Assembly: GCA_947504725.1 (NCBI GenBank)
Contig: CANNHN010000003.1
Location: 1-64,000, forward strand
Length of the DNA stretch: 64,000 bases
Direction of reading: 5' to 3'
From: Bacteroidota bacterium
Lineage (GTDB): Bacteria > Bacteroidota > Bacteroidia > 2-12-FULL-35-15
Of the stretch, positions 44,984 through 54,432 are shown one piece after another; position 1 is the stretch's first letter; the number at the start of each line of letters is the position of its first letter. The notes under the pieces are model-generated. The model was not told the DNA's origin. It searched no databases and worked only from the letters and a program-made list of their open reading frames with translations. The position numbers and the translations under genes are program-made.

Positions 44984-47083
44984 ATGATGAAATTTGATTT
45001 ACCAACAGAAAACTCCTCAATTATAAAGGTAATTGGAGTAGGTGGTGGCGGAAGCAACGCTGTAAACCATATGTACAAACAAGGCATCAAAGGTGTTGAT
45101 TTTATTGTATGTAATACCGACCAACAGGCATTGGACATGAGTCCAGTTCCTTTACGTATAGTTTTAGGTGCTAGTTTAACAAAAGGTCGTGGTGCGGGTT
45201 CTTTACCTGAAGTTGGTAAGAATGCTGCTATCGAAAATATCGAAGAAGTAAAAGCATTGTTAGCTAACAATACCGAAATGGTATTTATTACTGCTGGATT
45301 AGGTGGTGGTACTGGAACAGGTGCTGCTCCAATTATTGCGAAGGCTGCTAAAGAAATGGGAATTTTAACAGTAGGTATTGTTACTATCCCTTTCGGATTT
45401 GAAGGTAAAAAACGTAAAGCTCAAGCAGATGCTGGTTTAGAAGCACTGAAAGAAAATGTTGACACGCTACTTGTTATCAGCAATGATAAATTACGTGAGA
45501 TCTATGGTAATTTAAAAGTAACTGAAGCTTTCGGACATGCAGATGATATTCTAGCAACTGCTGCAAAAGGAATTGCTGATATCATTACAACAACATTACA
45601 AATCAATACCGATATCAACGATGTTAAAACGGTAATGAAAGAAAGCGGTGTTGCGATTATGGGTTCTGCTATGGCGAGTGGTGAACAACGTGCATTACGT
45701 GCTGTTGAACAAGCAATGACTTCTCCTTTATTAAACGATAGTAATATTAAAGGTGCTCGTTATGTTTTAGTGAACGTTACTTGTGGTGAGGATGAAATTA
45801 CAATGGATGAATTTGGAGAAATTACAGATTATATCCAAGATGCAGCAGGTATGTCTGCTGAAGTAATTAAAGGTTATGGTGTTGATCCTTCTTTGGGAGA
45901 TAAAGTAAATGTAACCATCATTGCTACAGGATTTAATTCAAAAGCTGATTTAGGAATTCAAATCGAAAAAGCTCCAGCTAAAAAAGTATTTTCTTTAATG
46001 GATGAATTGAAATTTGAAGTTGTTGCTCCTATTGCGGAAGTTACTCCTCAAGTAGAAGAGATTAAGTTAAAGCCAGTGGAAATGACTTCTTATTTTAAAG
46101 AAGAAGTGAAGAAAGAAGAAGTAAAAGTTGAAGCAACGATTGAATTGATACAAGAAAATCTTCCGTTTGTAGCTGAAGTAGTTGCTGAAGTGAAAGTGGA
46201 AGAAGCGCCAATCATTGTAAATGAAGTTGAAGAAGTTGTTTTAGAGATTGAACCAATCATTGTGAATGAAGTAGTGGTGGAAGAGGAAACTCCATTTATT
46301 GTTAATGAAGTGATCGCTGAAGTAGATATAGTTGAGGAAGATTCATTCTTTGAAAGTGAAACAGAAGAAACATTTGTGGATGAAAATCCAATCATTGTAA
46401 ATGAAATAGTAGCGGTTGAAGAAACACCAATCATCGTAAACGAAATTGTTGCTGAAGAAACTCCAGTTTTCGTAAATGAGGTTGTAGCAGAGGAGACACT
46501 TATCATTGTTAATGAAATTGTTGCTGAAGAAACTCCAGTTTTCGTAAATGAGGTTGTAGCAGAGGAGACACCTATCATTGTGAATGAAGTGGTTGAAGAA
46601 CCAGTTACATTCGTAAGTGAAGAAGTAATGGAGCCGATTTTTGAAGTAGAAGAAGCGAAGACTCCTGTTATTTTCGAATTCGAAATCGCCAACAAGGTTG
46701 TTGCTGAAGAGCCAATTATTGTTAACAATGTAGAAGAAACTATTGTTGCGAGTATTACATTGGATGAAGCATATGCTAAATCTGAGCCAGTTGTTGAGGC
46801 AAAAGAAGAAAATACAATTGTTGCAAAAGTTCAAAACGATGAGCAATTGAAAAAAGCACAAGATCGCGTTGCTAAATTAAAAGAGTTAAGTTTTAAATTA
46901 AAATCTCCGAATGGTTTATCTGAATTAGAAAATGAGCCAGCTTACAAAAGAAGAAACATTAATTTAGATTCTACACCTCATTCTTCTGAATCACAAGTGT
47001 CTCGTTACACTTTGTCTGAAGGCGATGATAAAAAAGTAGAGATTAAACCTAACAACTCTTTTTTACACGATAACGTTGATTAA
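44984..47083 (+). CDS. ftsZ: Cell division protein FtsZ with a long VNE-repeat linker
   Basis: Tubulin-like GTPase that forms the division ring. 699 residues, against about 380-400 in E. coli. The globular core is residues 1-~325: IKVIGVGGGGSNAVNHM, FIVCNTDQQAL, the GTP loop AGLGGGTGTGAAPIIA, and GYGVDPSLGDKVNVTIIATGF. Residues ~330-620 form an acidic linker rich in Val, Glu and Ile; within it (about 408-582) the unit ETPIIVNEIVAE recurs at about 12-residue spacing, nine VNE and one VNN. Residues ~620-699 are the usual Bacteroidota tail, with coiled-coil QLKKAQDRVAKLKELSFKLK and the end SRYTLSEGDDKK to NNSFLHDNVD. Linker DNA contains a 72-bp near-exact duplication. ATG 44987 is an equal start. 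Confidence 0.95.
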   Translation: MMKFDLPTENSSIIKVIGVGGGGSNAVNHMYKQGIKGVDFIVCNTDQQALDMSPVPLRIVLGASLTKGRGAGSLPEVGKNAAIENIEEVKALLANNTEMVFITAGLGGGTGTGAAPIIAKAAKEMGILTVGIVTIPFGFEGKKRKAQADAGLEALKENVDTLLVISNDKLREIYGNLKVTEAFGHADDILATAAKGIADIITTTLQINTDINDVKTVMKESGVAIMGSAMASGEQRALRAVEQAMTSPLLNDSNIKGARYVLVNVTCGEDEITMDEFGEITDYIQDAAGMSAEVIKGYGVDPSLGDKVNVTIIATGFNSKADLGIQIEKAPAKKVFSLMDELKFEVVAPIAEVTPQVEEIKLKPVEMTSYFKEEVKKEEVKVEATIELIQENLPFVAEVVAEVKVEEAPIIVNEVEEVVLEIEPIIVNEVVVEEETPFIVNEVIAEVDIVEEDSFFESETEETFVDENPIIVNEIVAVEETPIIVNEIVAEETPVFVNEVVAEETLIIVNEIVAEETPVFVNEVVAEETPIIVNEVVEEPVTFVSEEVMEPIFEVEEAKTPVIFEFEIANKVVAEEPIIVNNVEETIVASITLDEAYAKSEPVVEAKEENTIVAKVQNDEQLKKAQDRVAKLKELSFKLKSPNGLSELENEPAYKRRNINLDSTPHSSESQVSRYTLSEGDDKKVEIKPNNSFLHDNVD
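46205..46735 (+). repeat. Tandem 36-bp-type repeats in ftsZ (12-residue VNE units)
   Basis: About ten units of the form P(I/V)(I/F)VNE(V/I)VAEET. Two 58-base segments starting at 46442 and 46514 are identical or nearly so (72 bp apart), which points to recent duplication by slippage or unequal crossing-over. Confidence 0.9.
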
Positions 47084-47106
47084 AGAATTAATTAGTTAAT
47101 ACGAAA

Positions 47107-47138
47107 GAATCCCTCGAGCAATCGGGGGATTTTTTTTG
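47107..47138 (+). terminator. Intrinsic terminator after ftsZ
   Basis: AATCCCTCGA-GCAA-TCGGGGGATTTTTTTT: a 10-bp stem with one G-T pair and T8. It separates ftsZ from the yqeY-like gene. Confidence 0.85.
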
Positions 47139-47173
47139 ACTATAATTGTCCGATTATAAATTGCAAAAAATGC

Positions 47174-47228
47174 CTAACTTTAAACTTTCTCCGAAGGAGT
47201 TCCTTCGGAACAAACTTTAAACTTTCAA
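47174..47228. repeat. ACTTTAAACTTTC words flanking a CCGAAGGA hairpin
   Basis: ACTTTAAACTTTC occurs at 47177-47189 and again at 47214-47226, on both sides of the palindrome TCCGAAGGAGTTCCTTCGGA (47190-47209). The same ACTTTAA words recur at 53174-53202. No gene is present. Confidence 0.65.
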
Positions 47229-47237
47229 ACTAAAAAA

Positions 47238-47681
47238 ATGGCTTTAGAAGAAAAAATAAATGCAGACATTAAATCTGCAATGCTCGCGAAAGAAGCTTCC
47301 AAATTAGAAGCATTACGCGCTATTAAATCAGCAATCTTATTGTTAAAGACTTCGCCTGAAGGATTGAATGATGATACAGAAATGAAAGCGCTGTTGAAAA
47401 TGGTGAAGCAACGAAAAGAAACTGCTGATTTGTACGTTACTCAAAACCGTAAAGATTTAGCAGATGTTGAATTGGCTCAAGCAGCAGTTATCGAAGCTTA
47501 CCTTCCAAAACAGATGAGTGAAGAGGATGTGAAAGCGGAAGTTGCAAAAATCATTACCGCTGTTGGAGCAACTTCTCCAGCTGATATGGGGAAAGTAATG
47601 GGTGCTGCATCAAAACAATTAGCTGGGAAAGCAGATGGTAAATTGATTTCTAGTATTGTGAAAGAGCTACTTAGTAAATAA
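47238..47681 (+). CDS. GatB/YqeY domain protein
   Basis: 147 residues, the length of stand-alone YqeY proteins. It is all-helical, with EEKINADIKSAMLAKEASKLEALRAIKSAILL (about 4-35), VKQRKETADLYVTQNRKDLAD, EAYLPKQMSEEDVKAEV and GKVMGAASKQLAGKADGKLIS, the last being the GatB/YqeY signature. The domain binds tRNA in GatB; stand-alone YqeY is of unknown role. It follows ftsZ across a terminator, as is common in Bacteroidota. Confidence 0.9.
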   Translation: MALEEKINADIKSAMLAKEASKLEALRAIKSAILLLKTSPEGLNDDTEMKALLKMVKQRKETADLYVTQNRKDLADVELAQAAVIEAYLPKQMSEEDVKAEVAKIITAVGATSPADMGKVMGAASKQLAGKADGKLISSIVKELLSK

Positions 47682-47688
47682 TAATGAC

Positions 47689-47772
47689 AATGCCCTTCGA
47701 TAGTGTCTGCTTCAACGCAGAATGCTCAGGGTGACTGTTGAGGTTGTCACCCTGAGTGGAGTCGAAGGGCGT
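47689..47772. repeat. Large imperfect palindrome of the GTCACCCTGAG...TCGAAGGGC family
   Basis: Left arm GCCCTTCGA...CTCAGGGTGAC (47692-47735) and right arm GTCACCCTGAG...TCGAAGGGC (47748-47770) are reverse complements at both ends, giving a long interrupted hairpin; the inner TCTGC/GCAGA adds a side stem. The right arm matches the single element at 28560-28587. It lies between convergent genes and may act as their terminator. Confidence 0.75.
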
Positions 47773-47800
47773 AGTTTCGTTTTTTGTTTGCTATCTGTAT

Positions 47801-48640
47801 CTATAAAGAAAACTGGTAGCCCAATACCAATATATTTTCAAACGTCCAAAAATGGTGGTAGGCCTTTCCTTCTCCAATTACTAATACATCTGTATAGTTT
47901 GCAAAAGTTCCTTTGGCAGTATATTCTAAATAAATATGTTTAAAGGCTTCGTAGCGAAATCCAACTTCAAGGCCAGCGCAATATCCTGCCACATGAAATT
48001 TGTTGTTTAAATTTTCTCCGAACAATGTTACTTCTGTTCTCGGTATTACTGGTCCAGCACCCAATTTTGCAACTCCAGAAATTAAATGCTTGTTGTTTTT
48101 TGAAGTGAATAATTTTTGACGCTTCACAAAATTCAACATTAAAAAATTAGCTCCGTCCGAATGCTCAAAATGTAAAAATGTTTTCGGGTCTATTAAGGTA
48201 TCCTGGTCAATCGCTTGTCCACGAATCGTTCCTTCAACTCTGCGCGTTTGAAAATCCTCCATAATGTATTTTGTATGGTCGAAATTAATTTCAATTCCCA
48301 AATCATATTTGTTATTGAAAAAATAGCCAATGCGATAATTGTACTGAGGAATCGTTAAGTCAGTTCTGAAAATATCTTTGATGCCTGGGCGATCTCTGGC
48401 AGTCACATCATAAATTGTAAAGTCGTAAGACTGAACTCCTCCTTTGCTGGCATCAAATTCTGTTGTCGTGTTTTTAAAATGAATGTCACTTTTAGAAAAC
48501 CAACATCTATTATATCCCCAGGAAAGGTAAAAAGTACCTTTCGTTCTTTTTGTAGGTGTTAAATGCAATAATGAATCCTGGCTTTTTGCAAAGGAAAAAG
48601 TAAGAAGGAATAAAAACGTTAAATAGACAATTCTTTTCAT
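47801..48640 (-). CDS. Putative outer-membrane beta-barrel protein
   Basis: 279 residues. Signal peptide MKRIVYLTFLFLLTFSFAKS (cleavage near residue 20). The mature protein has alternating aromatic and polar strands (KGTFYLSWGYNRCWF, YNYRIGYFFNNKYDLGIEINFDHTKY, AGLEVGFRYEAFKHIYLEYTAKG) and ends in the barrel-type strand NILVLGYQFSL with a terminal hydrophobic residue. I recognise related Bacteroidota outer-membrane proteins, but none of known role. The ATG overlaps the stop of the small membrane ORF upstream (TGATG), so they are translationally coupled. Confidence 0.75.
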   Translation of the reverse strand: MKRIVYLTFLFLLTFSFAKSQDSLLHLTPTKRTKGTFYLSWGYNRCWFSKSDIHFKNTTTEFDASKGGVQSYDFTIYDVTARDRPGIKDIFRTDLTIPQYNYRIGYFFNNKYDLGIEINFDHTKYIMEDFQTRRVEGTIRGQAIDQDTLIDPKTFLHFEHSDGANFLMLNFVKRQKLFTSKNNKHLISGVAKLGAGPVIPRTEVTLFGENLNNKFHVAGYCAGLEVGFRYEAFKHIYLEYTAKGTFANYTDVLVIGEGKAYHHFWTFENILVLGYQFSL

Positions 48641-48807
48641 CAGTGCTTATTTTTTTTGTTCGTAAAACCGATAAGCAACATCACTGCCCAAGGCATGTAA
48701 AACGGACTAAGCGCTTTGAGTGAAACGGAGGTAATAAAAAATAACAACAATGCGATGATTGTTGTAACTCCCATACCGATTAATCCTATTTTAATGAGTC
48801 TGCTCAA
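48640..48807 (-). CDS. Small membrane protein (55 residues), coupled to the outer-membrane protein gene
   Basis: Reading from TTG 48807 gives LSRLIKIGLIGMG and onward; the frame is MSRLIKIGLIG at the start, two hydrophobic helices (about residues 5-28, with ALLLFFITS, and about 38-48, with WAVMLLIGF) and a basic end TNKKNKH. The stop TGA overlaps the ATG of the next gene in the sequence TGATG, a typical translation-coupling arrangement. The frame continues upstream of the TTG without an earlier ATG that I can see. It is too short for most annotation cut-offs. Function is unknown; the basic tail suggests the C-terminus is cytoplasmic. Confidence 0.65.
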   Translation of the reverse strand: MSRLIKIGLIGMGVTTIIALLLFFITSVSLKALSPFYMPWAVMLLIGFTNKKNKH

Positions 48808-48880
48808 CGTAAATTTATTATGTGCGAAGATAATGAATTCGTAGCCTTTCTATTTAAAAACAGTCTGATTATTATCATAA

Positions 48881-48915
48881 AAAAGCCCCTTCCTATAACA
48901 GAAGAGGCTTTTATA
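48881..48915 (-). terminator. Intrinsic terminator after groEL
   Basis: AAAAGCC-C-CTTC, loop, GAAG-A-GGCTTTT: a stem with one mismatch; read on the minus strand it ends in a U-rich tract just past the groEL stop. Confidence 0.75.
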
Positions 48916-48932
48916 TTTTAATAAGAAATGAA

Positions 48933-50576
<1,644 letters not shown>

Positions 50577-50608
50577 TTAGTTTATTAGTTAATTTGTTGT
50601 TTTTTAAT

Positions 50609-50637
50609 TGTCACTTCTAGAAGAGTCGAGAAGTGTA
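50609..50637. repeat. CACTTCT...AGAAGTG element between groES and groEL
   Basis: TGTCACTTCTAGAAGAGTCGAGAAGTGTAATG: CACTTCT pairs imperfectly with AGAAGTG around AGAGTCG. The GTCA...AGTCGA pattern is like the GTCACCCTGAG...AGTCGAAGGG repeat family, here with a CACTTC arm. It lies inside the groESL transcript and could shape the groEL leader. Confidence 0.5.
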
Positions 50638-50654
50638 ATGATCTGTTATCAGTA

Positions 50655-50957
50655 TTATACGATTGCGAAAATATCGCTCTCTCTCATGATTAATAAATCT
50701 TTGCCTTCTACCTGAACTTCTGTTCCTGCATATTTACCGTACAAAACAGTGTCGCCAACTTTTACTTCTGGCTTGTTTCCTTTTTCATCTTTTTCGCTAA
50801 CTGCAATTACAATTCCTCTTTGTGGTTTTTCTTTTGCAGTATCCGGAATAATAATTCCACTTGCCGTTTTTTCTTCTGCAGCAGCAGCCTCAACAACTAC
50901 TCTGTTTTGTGTTCCTGCAACTGGCTTGATGTTTACTTTTGAACTTGTCTTTGCCAT
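50655..50957 (-). CDS. groES: Co-chaperonin GroES
   Basis: 100 residues. [28 protein letters not shown] contains the mobile loop that docks on Gro[39 protein letters not shown] is the beta-barrel core. It is first in the groES-groEL operon. No CIRCE inverted repeat (TTAGCACTC...GAGTGCTAA) was seen in the upstream 180 bases. Confidence 0.97.
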   Translation of the reverse strand: MAKTSSKVNIKPVAGTQNRVVVEAAAAEEKTASGIIIPDTAKEKPQRGIVIAVSEKDEKGNKPEVKVGDTVLYGKYAGTEVQVEGKDLLIMRESDIFAIV

Positions 50958-51082
50958 TTTGAATTCTATTTATTTGTTTAACTTATGTATTTTTTTTGCT
51001 TACCCACTATGGCAGATATTGTACCAATCGGAGAATAATGTATGATTTGAGACAATTTTGCAGTCTTCCTCAGTTATATGAA

Positions 51083-51122
51083 AAAAAAATGTCAGAAGTG
51101 CTGATGAACTCTGACATTTTTT
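51083..51122 (-). terminator. Intrinsic terminator after secG
   Basis: AAAAAATGTCAGA, a 13-base loop, then TCTGACATTTTTT: a 13-bp stem with A/T runs on both sides, just past the secG stop (minus). Confidence 0.85.
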
Positions 51123-51143
51123 GAATGCTATTTTTAAAATCGA

Positions 51144-51512
51144 TTAGTTAGGCGTTGGAGTTCCTGAAGCAGGAGCTGGAGCAGGGCTTGGCGCTGCAGG
51201 TGTATTCGTTGGTTCAGCAGGAGCTGCTCCTTCTGAACTCATTCTTCGTGTTGTTGATTCTACACCCGTTCCTGTTGTTACTCCATCAGAAGTTTTTGTG
51301 AAAGAAGTTGAAATTACACTTAATACTAACAACGATGCTGCTAATGTCCAAGTTGCTTTTTCTAAAAAATCACCTGTTTTACGAACACCCATCACTTGGT
51401 TAGATGAAGCGAATGAAGACGCTAGTCCACCGCCTTTTGAATTTTGTACTAAAACCACTAAGATTAATAGTATACAAACTACTATAATTAAAATTGAAAT
51501 AAGTGAGCTCAT
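51144..51512 (-). CDS. secG: Preprotein translocase subunit SecG
   Basis: 122 residues. Two membrane helices, [21 protein letters not shown] (about 3-23) and [15 protein letters not shown] (about 55-69), enclose the family signature [34 protein letters not shown]. The Pro/Ala/Thr-rich tail after residue 85 is typical of Bacteroidota SecG. It supports SecYEG-mediated export together with SecA. It sits 6 bases after the TPR-like gene, probably in the same transcript. Confidence 0.93.
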   Translation of the reverse strand: MSSLISILIIVVCILLILVVLVQNSKGGGLASSFASSNQVMGVRKTGDFLEKATWTLAASLLVLSVISTSFTKTSDGVTTGTGVESTTRRMSSEGAAPAEPTNTPAAPSPAPAPASGTPTPN

Positions 51513-51518
51513 TGTAAA

Positions 51519-52565
51519 TTATTGCTTTTGTTGATTTATTAATTTTCTCAAATTTTTAATTTGGGATGCAAAGTAAAGTCTTTTTTCTGGATATTTCAAG
51601 CGTAAATTTTCATATGCCTTAATTGCTTTGGCATAATTCCCTTGTAAAACGTAAATTTTGGCCAAAGTTTCACTCACAAAGGTAATGTCCTCTGCTACAC
51701 TTTGTTTCGCCATGTTTATTGGGCTGAAAAATTCAGTTTTTGGTCGATTTAACTTTGGCTCATCACGGATGAATTTATCGATTAATTCGAATGGACTTAA
51801 TTGATTATCAGCATTTTCGGAGTCAATTTCTTCGTTTGATTCTTCTGAGATTGTAGTTCCGGTATTAATATGTTTAAGCCAATCGGTAAAGGAAAGCGAG
51901 TCGATGTTTATCTTTTCTTTTTCTTCTTTTATTTCCTCTGGAATGTTAAGGACAAAATTAGACTCAATTGTCTCCGGTTTTTCTTCGTTAGGAACACTCA
52001 AAGGAGTAGATAAAATCTCAATTTCTACACTTGCATCTATTATTTCGTTCAAATAAGCGGTTTCTAATTGATCTCTAACTTCAAGAGTTTCATTTTCGTT
52101 CGAATCAATTCGTGTTTCTATTTTTTCTTCATCTAAATCTATTTCAATTTCTGGTACAACTGGTAATTCAACTATTGCTTCTTTTAATTCTGGAATGGCA
52201 ATTTCATCAACAATCTTTGGTTCTATTTGTAGTTCTTGTACTTCTTCTTTAATTAGTTTAACAACTGCGATTTCAATTTTTTTATCTTCAATTGGAATAA
52301 TAACTTCGGGAACTTTGATTGTTTCAACTTCTTGTTGCTTCGTAATCAAACGATGTAATACTTTTCTGTCTGTTGCATAAGCAGCAGTAATACGCAACTG
52401 ATTGTTGTAATGAATGCTATTGATGTTGTGTAAGCTCTTTGCAAAAAGCAAATGCGCAGTTTGGAAATAGGGAAAATTTTTCAGCAATTCACCAAGCAGC
52501 ACACTGTCGTGTCCGGAAATTTTTTCTGGAGTTTCAAGGAATGATATGAATTGTACTTTGTTCAT
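51519..52565 (-). CDS. Conserved protein with a C-terminal TPR-like motif, unknown function
   Basis: 348 residues, no signal peptide. N-terminal helical domain (about 1-85: FPYFQTAHLLFAKSLHNINS, LRITAAYATDRKVLHRLI), a long acidic Glu/Ile/Val-rich middle (about 90-240), a helical segment with SFTDWLKHI, and a C-terminal TPR pair (TLAKIYVLQGNYAKAIKAYENLRLKYPEK). It belongs to a Bacteroidota-specific family that I know only as hypothetical. It sits between lptE and secG in the same direction, in a region of export and envelope genes. Confidence 0.75.
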   Translation of the reverse strand: MNKVQFISFLETPEKISGHDSVLLGELLKNFPYFQTAHLLFAKSLHNINSIHYNNQLRITAAYATDRKVLHRLITKQQEVETIKVPEVIIPIEDKKIEIAVVKLIKEEVQELQIEPKIVDEIAIPELKEAIVELPVVPEIEIDLDEEKIETRIDSNENETLEVRDQLETAYLNEIIDASVEIEILSTPLSVPNEEKPETIESNFVLNIPEEIKEEKEKINIDSLSFTDWLKHINTGTTISEESNEEIDSENADNQLSPFELIDKFIRDEPKLNRPKTEFFSPINMAKQSVAEDITFVSETLAKIYVLQGNYAKAIKAYENLRLKYPEKRLYFASQIKNLRKLINQQKQ

Positions 52566-52604
52566 TAATGTAACTCTACTTTGTTTTAGAATGCTAACAC
52601 ATCC

Positions 52605-52645
52605 TGCCCCCTCTCCACCCTGGAGAGGGGATTAAGGGGTGAGGT
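52605..52645. repeat. CCCCTCTCC...GGAGAGGGG hairpin repeat beside lptE
   Basis: CCCCCTCTCCA-CCC-TGGAGAGGGGATTAAGGGGTGAGG: a perfect 10-bp stem followed by a second G-rich word. It abuts the lptE stop and resembles the element at 30755-30793. It may function as a partial terminator inside the operon. Confidence 0.7.
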
Positions 52646-53175
52646 TACCAATTATTTAACGCTCTGTTAAAAATATCTTGCACCAATTGCTCATTAATTT
52701 CTCTTGTTAATTGATCTTCAATTGAAGCAATGTTTTGATCGCTTGTGTAATCGGCATAACGAGAAAACGATTGTTCAAAATTTTTCTTCTCATCAAACAT
52801 ACAAGTATATTTTACATTTACAGTTATTGTTAATCTGTTTAATGCTGCTTGATCTGTACTTTGAATTGCAATTGGTCCGGTTGTATAATTAGAAACACTT
52901 CCTTCAAAACTCAAGTCTCCGCCTTTTTTTACTAATGATAATCGTGTTTGCGAACTTAATTTATCACGCAATGCTTCTGTGAAAGTTTGACTCAAAGTTG
53001 GAGGCGCTAATGAAGCATTGTTTTGAAAATATTGAACAGAAACCGTTTTTGCTTCTGGCGGAACGCTGCCTCCCGTAAATGAATAATGAATCTTGCAACT
53101 TGAAAAAAGTAGCAAGACACAAGACACAAGTATCAAGACAATTCTTGTTTTTAATATGTAATTCGATTTATCCAA
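52645..53175 (-). CDS. lptE: LPS-assembly lipoprotein LptE
   Basis: Partner of LptD at the outer membrane, guiding lipopolysaccharide insertion. 176 residues; lipoprotein signal with lipid attachment in LLFSSCKIHYSF (Cys about residue 27), then the family pattern SVPPEAKTVSVQYFQNNA, LSQTFTEALRDKLSSQTRLSLV, GDLSFEGSVSNYTTGPIAI, LNRLTITVNVKYTCMFDE. The start is TTG 53175, at the end of an ACTTTAAACTTT repeat, since no ATG precedes the signal. Most of the hydrophobic signal core (VLILVSCVLLL) is encoded by GTCTTG words at 53112-53141. It follows the sigma-54 activator gene by 29 bases. Confidence 0.87.
   Translation of the reverse strand: MDKSNYILKTRIVLILVSCVLLLFSSCKIHYSFTGGSVPPEAKTVSVQYFQNNASLAPPTLSQTFTEALRDKLSSQTRLSLVKKGGDLSFEGSVSNYTTGPIAIQSTDQAALNRLTITVNVKYTCMFDEKKNFEQSFSRYADYTSDQNIASIEDQLTREINEQLVQDIFNRALNNW
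53112..53141 (-). repeat. GTCTTG word repeat inside the lptE signal peptide
   Basis: Minus strand GTCTTGATACTTGTGTCTTGTGTCTTGC: four words of the CTTG(T/A) type in tandem. They encode the hydrophobic core of the lipoprotein signal. Confidence 0.6.
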
Positions 53176-53202
53176 CTTTGAACTTTAAACTTTAAAACTT
53201 TG
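53174..53202. repeat. ACTTTGAACTTTAAACTTTAAAACTTTGA word repeat before lptE
   Basis: Four ACTTT words spaced 7-8 bases apart fill the entire gap between the sigma-54 activator gene and lptE. The same word flanks the hairpin at 47174-47228, and a TAACTTT form precedes gldL at 62607. Confidence 0.65.
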
Positions 53203-53204
53203 AT

Positions 53205-54431
53205 CTATTTTATGCCGTATTCATTAATCTTTCGATACAATGTTCTTTCCGAAATTCCCAATTCTTTTGCAGCATTTTTACGTTTGCCTTTGTGTTTTGT
53301 TAAGGCTTTTTTAATCATGTCTTCTTCAATTTCTTGAAGTGATAATGATTCTTCTATTGCTTCTGTAACCGGAATTTGATTTTGGATGATTGGAGTAGTG
53401 TCGTTGTAACCCAATTGAATTGCAGTTTCAGGTGTTCCTACATCTTGAAATAATTTTTTAATCAACTGCGCATTCTCGGGTGGAAAATCTTGATTCAATT
53501 GATTGTCGTTTTCGATTAAATCAACAACTATTTTTTTTAAATCCATCATTTCCTTTTTCATATCGAATAATACTTTGTACAAAATATCACGTTCGCTAAA
53601 ATCATTTCCTGCTGTTGAAGTGCTAGCTAATACTGGAAGTTGAGAGGTTTGATGGATTGGTAAATATTTTATCATCGTATCGGATGTGATATCACGATTT
53701 TTTTCAATTACTGAAATTTGTTCCGTGATATTTTTTAACTGACGAATGTTTCCTTGCCAATAATAATTCGTTAAAATTTGCTCAGCAGATGCATCTAACT
53801 TTATAGTCGGCATTCTATATTTTGCTGAAAAATCAGAGGCAAATTTTCTAAATAATAAATGAATGTCTTGTCTGCGCTCACGTAACGGAGGAACTATAAT
53901 TGGAACAGTATTTAATCGGTAATATAAATCCTCTCTGAACTTTCCTTTTTCAATAGCTTGCTGAACATTTACATTTGTTGCAGCAACTACACGAACATCT
54001 GTTTTTAAAACTTTTGATGAACCAACTTTAATAAATTCTCCGCTTTCTAAAACTCGCAATAAACGAGCTTGAGTAGCAATCGGCATTTCAGCAACTTCAT
54101 CTAAAAAAATTGTTCCGCCATTCGCCACTTCAAAATATCCTTTACGCGCTTCATGTGCTCCGGTGAAAGATCCTTTTTCGTGACCGAATAATTCAGAATC
54201 AATTGTTCCCTCAGGAATCGCTCCGCAGTTTACTGCAATATATTGTCCGTGTTTACGAGCACTTAATGCATGAATAATTTGAGGAAAAACTTCTTTCCCT
54301 GTTCCACTTTCTCCAGTAATTAAAACTGTTAAATCGGTTGGCGAGACTTGCATTGCAATATCGATTGCTCTATCCAAAAGTGCTGAGCTACCAATGATTC
54401 CAAATCTATTTTTTATTTCTTGTACTGTCAT
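53205..54431 (-). CDS. Sigma-54-dependent transcriptional activator without an N-terminal sensor domain
   Basis: 408 residues. The AAA+ domain starts almost at once (about 10-245): Walker A TGESGTGKEVF, the sigma-54-contacting loop GSFTGA, Walker B GGTIFLDEVAEMP, arginine region REDLYYRLN and PPLRERRQDI. The C-terminus has a Fis-type helix-turn-helix (KKALTKHKGKRKNAAKELGISERTLYRKINEYGI). No receiver, GAF or PAS domain precedes the ATPase, so activity may be set by expression or a partner. The 1-base gap to miaB and 29 to lptE indicate co-transcription. No clear -24/-12 site was recognised nearby. Confidence 0.9.
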   Translation of the reverse strand: MTVQEIKNRFGIIGSSALLDRAIDIAMQVSPTDLTVLITGESGTGKEVFPQIIHALSARKHGQYIAVNCGAIPEGTIDSELFGHEKGSFTGAHEARKGYFEVANGGTIFLDEVAEMPIATQARLLRVLESGEFIKVGSSKVLKTDVRVVAATNVNVQQAIEKGKFREDLYYRLNTVPIIVPPLRERRQDIHLLFRKFASDFSAKYRMPTIKLDASAEQILTNYYWQGNIRQLKNITEQISVIEKNRDITSDTMIKYLPIHQTSQLPVLASTSTAGNDFSERDILYKVLFDMKKEMMDLKKIVVDLIENDNQLNQDFPPENAQLIKKLFQDVGTPETAIQLGYNDTTPIIQNQIPVTEAIEESLSLQEIEEDMIKKALTKHKGKRKNAAKELGISERTLYRKINEYGIK

Positions 54432-54432
54432 T

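Noticed and set aside
46090-46728. 212-codon open frame antisense to the ftsZ linker
   Set aside because: It arises from the repeated codon pattern of the VNE repeats; the product is a low-complexity Ser/Thr/Ile string with no signal, start context or family likeness.
46205-46735. Possible CRISPR-like array
   Set aside because: The regular spacing is a coding tandem repeat in frame with ftsZ; there are no unique spacers, leader or cas genes.
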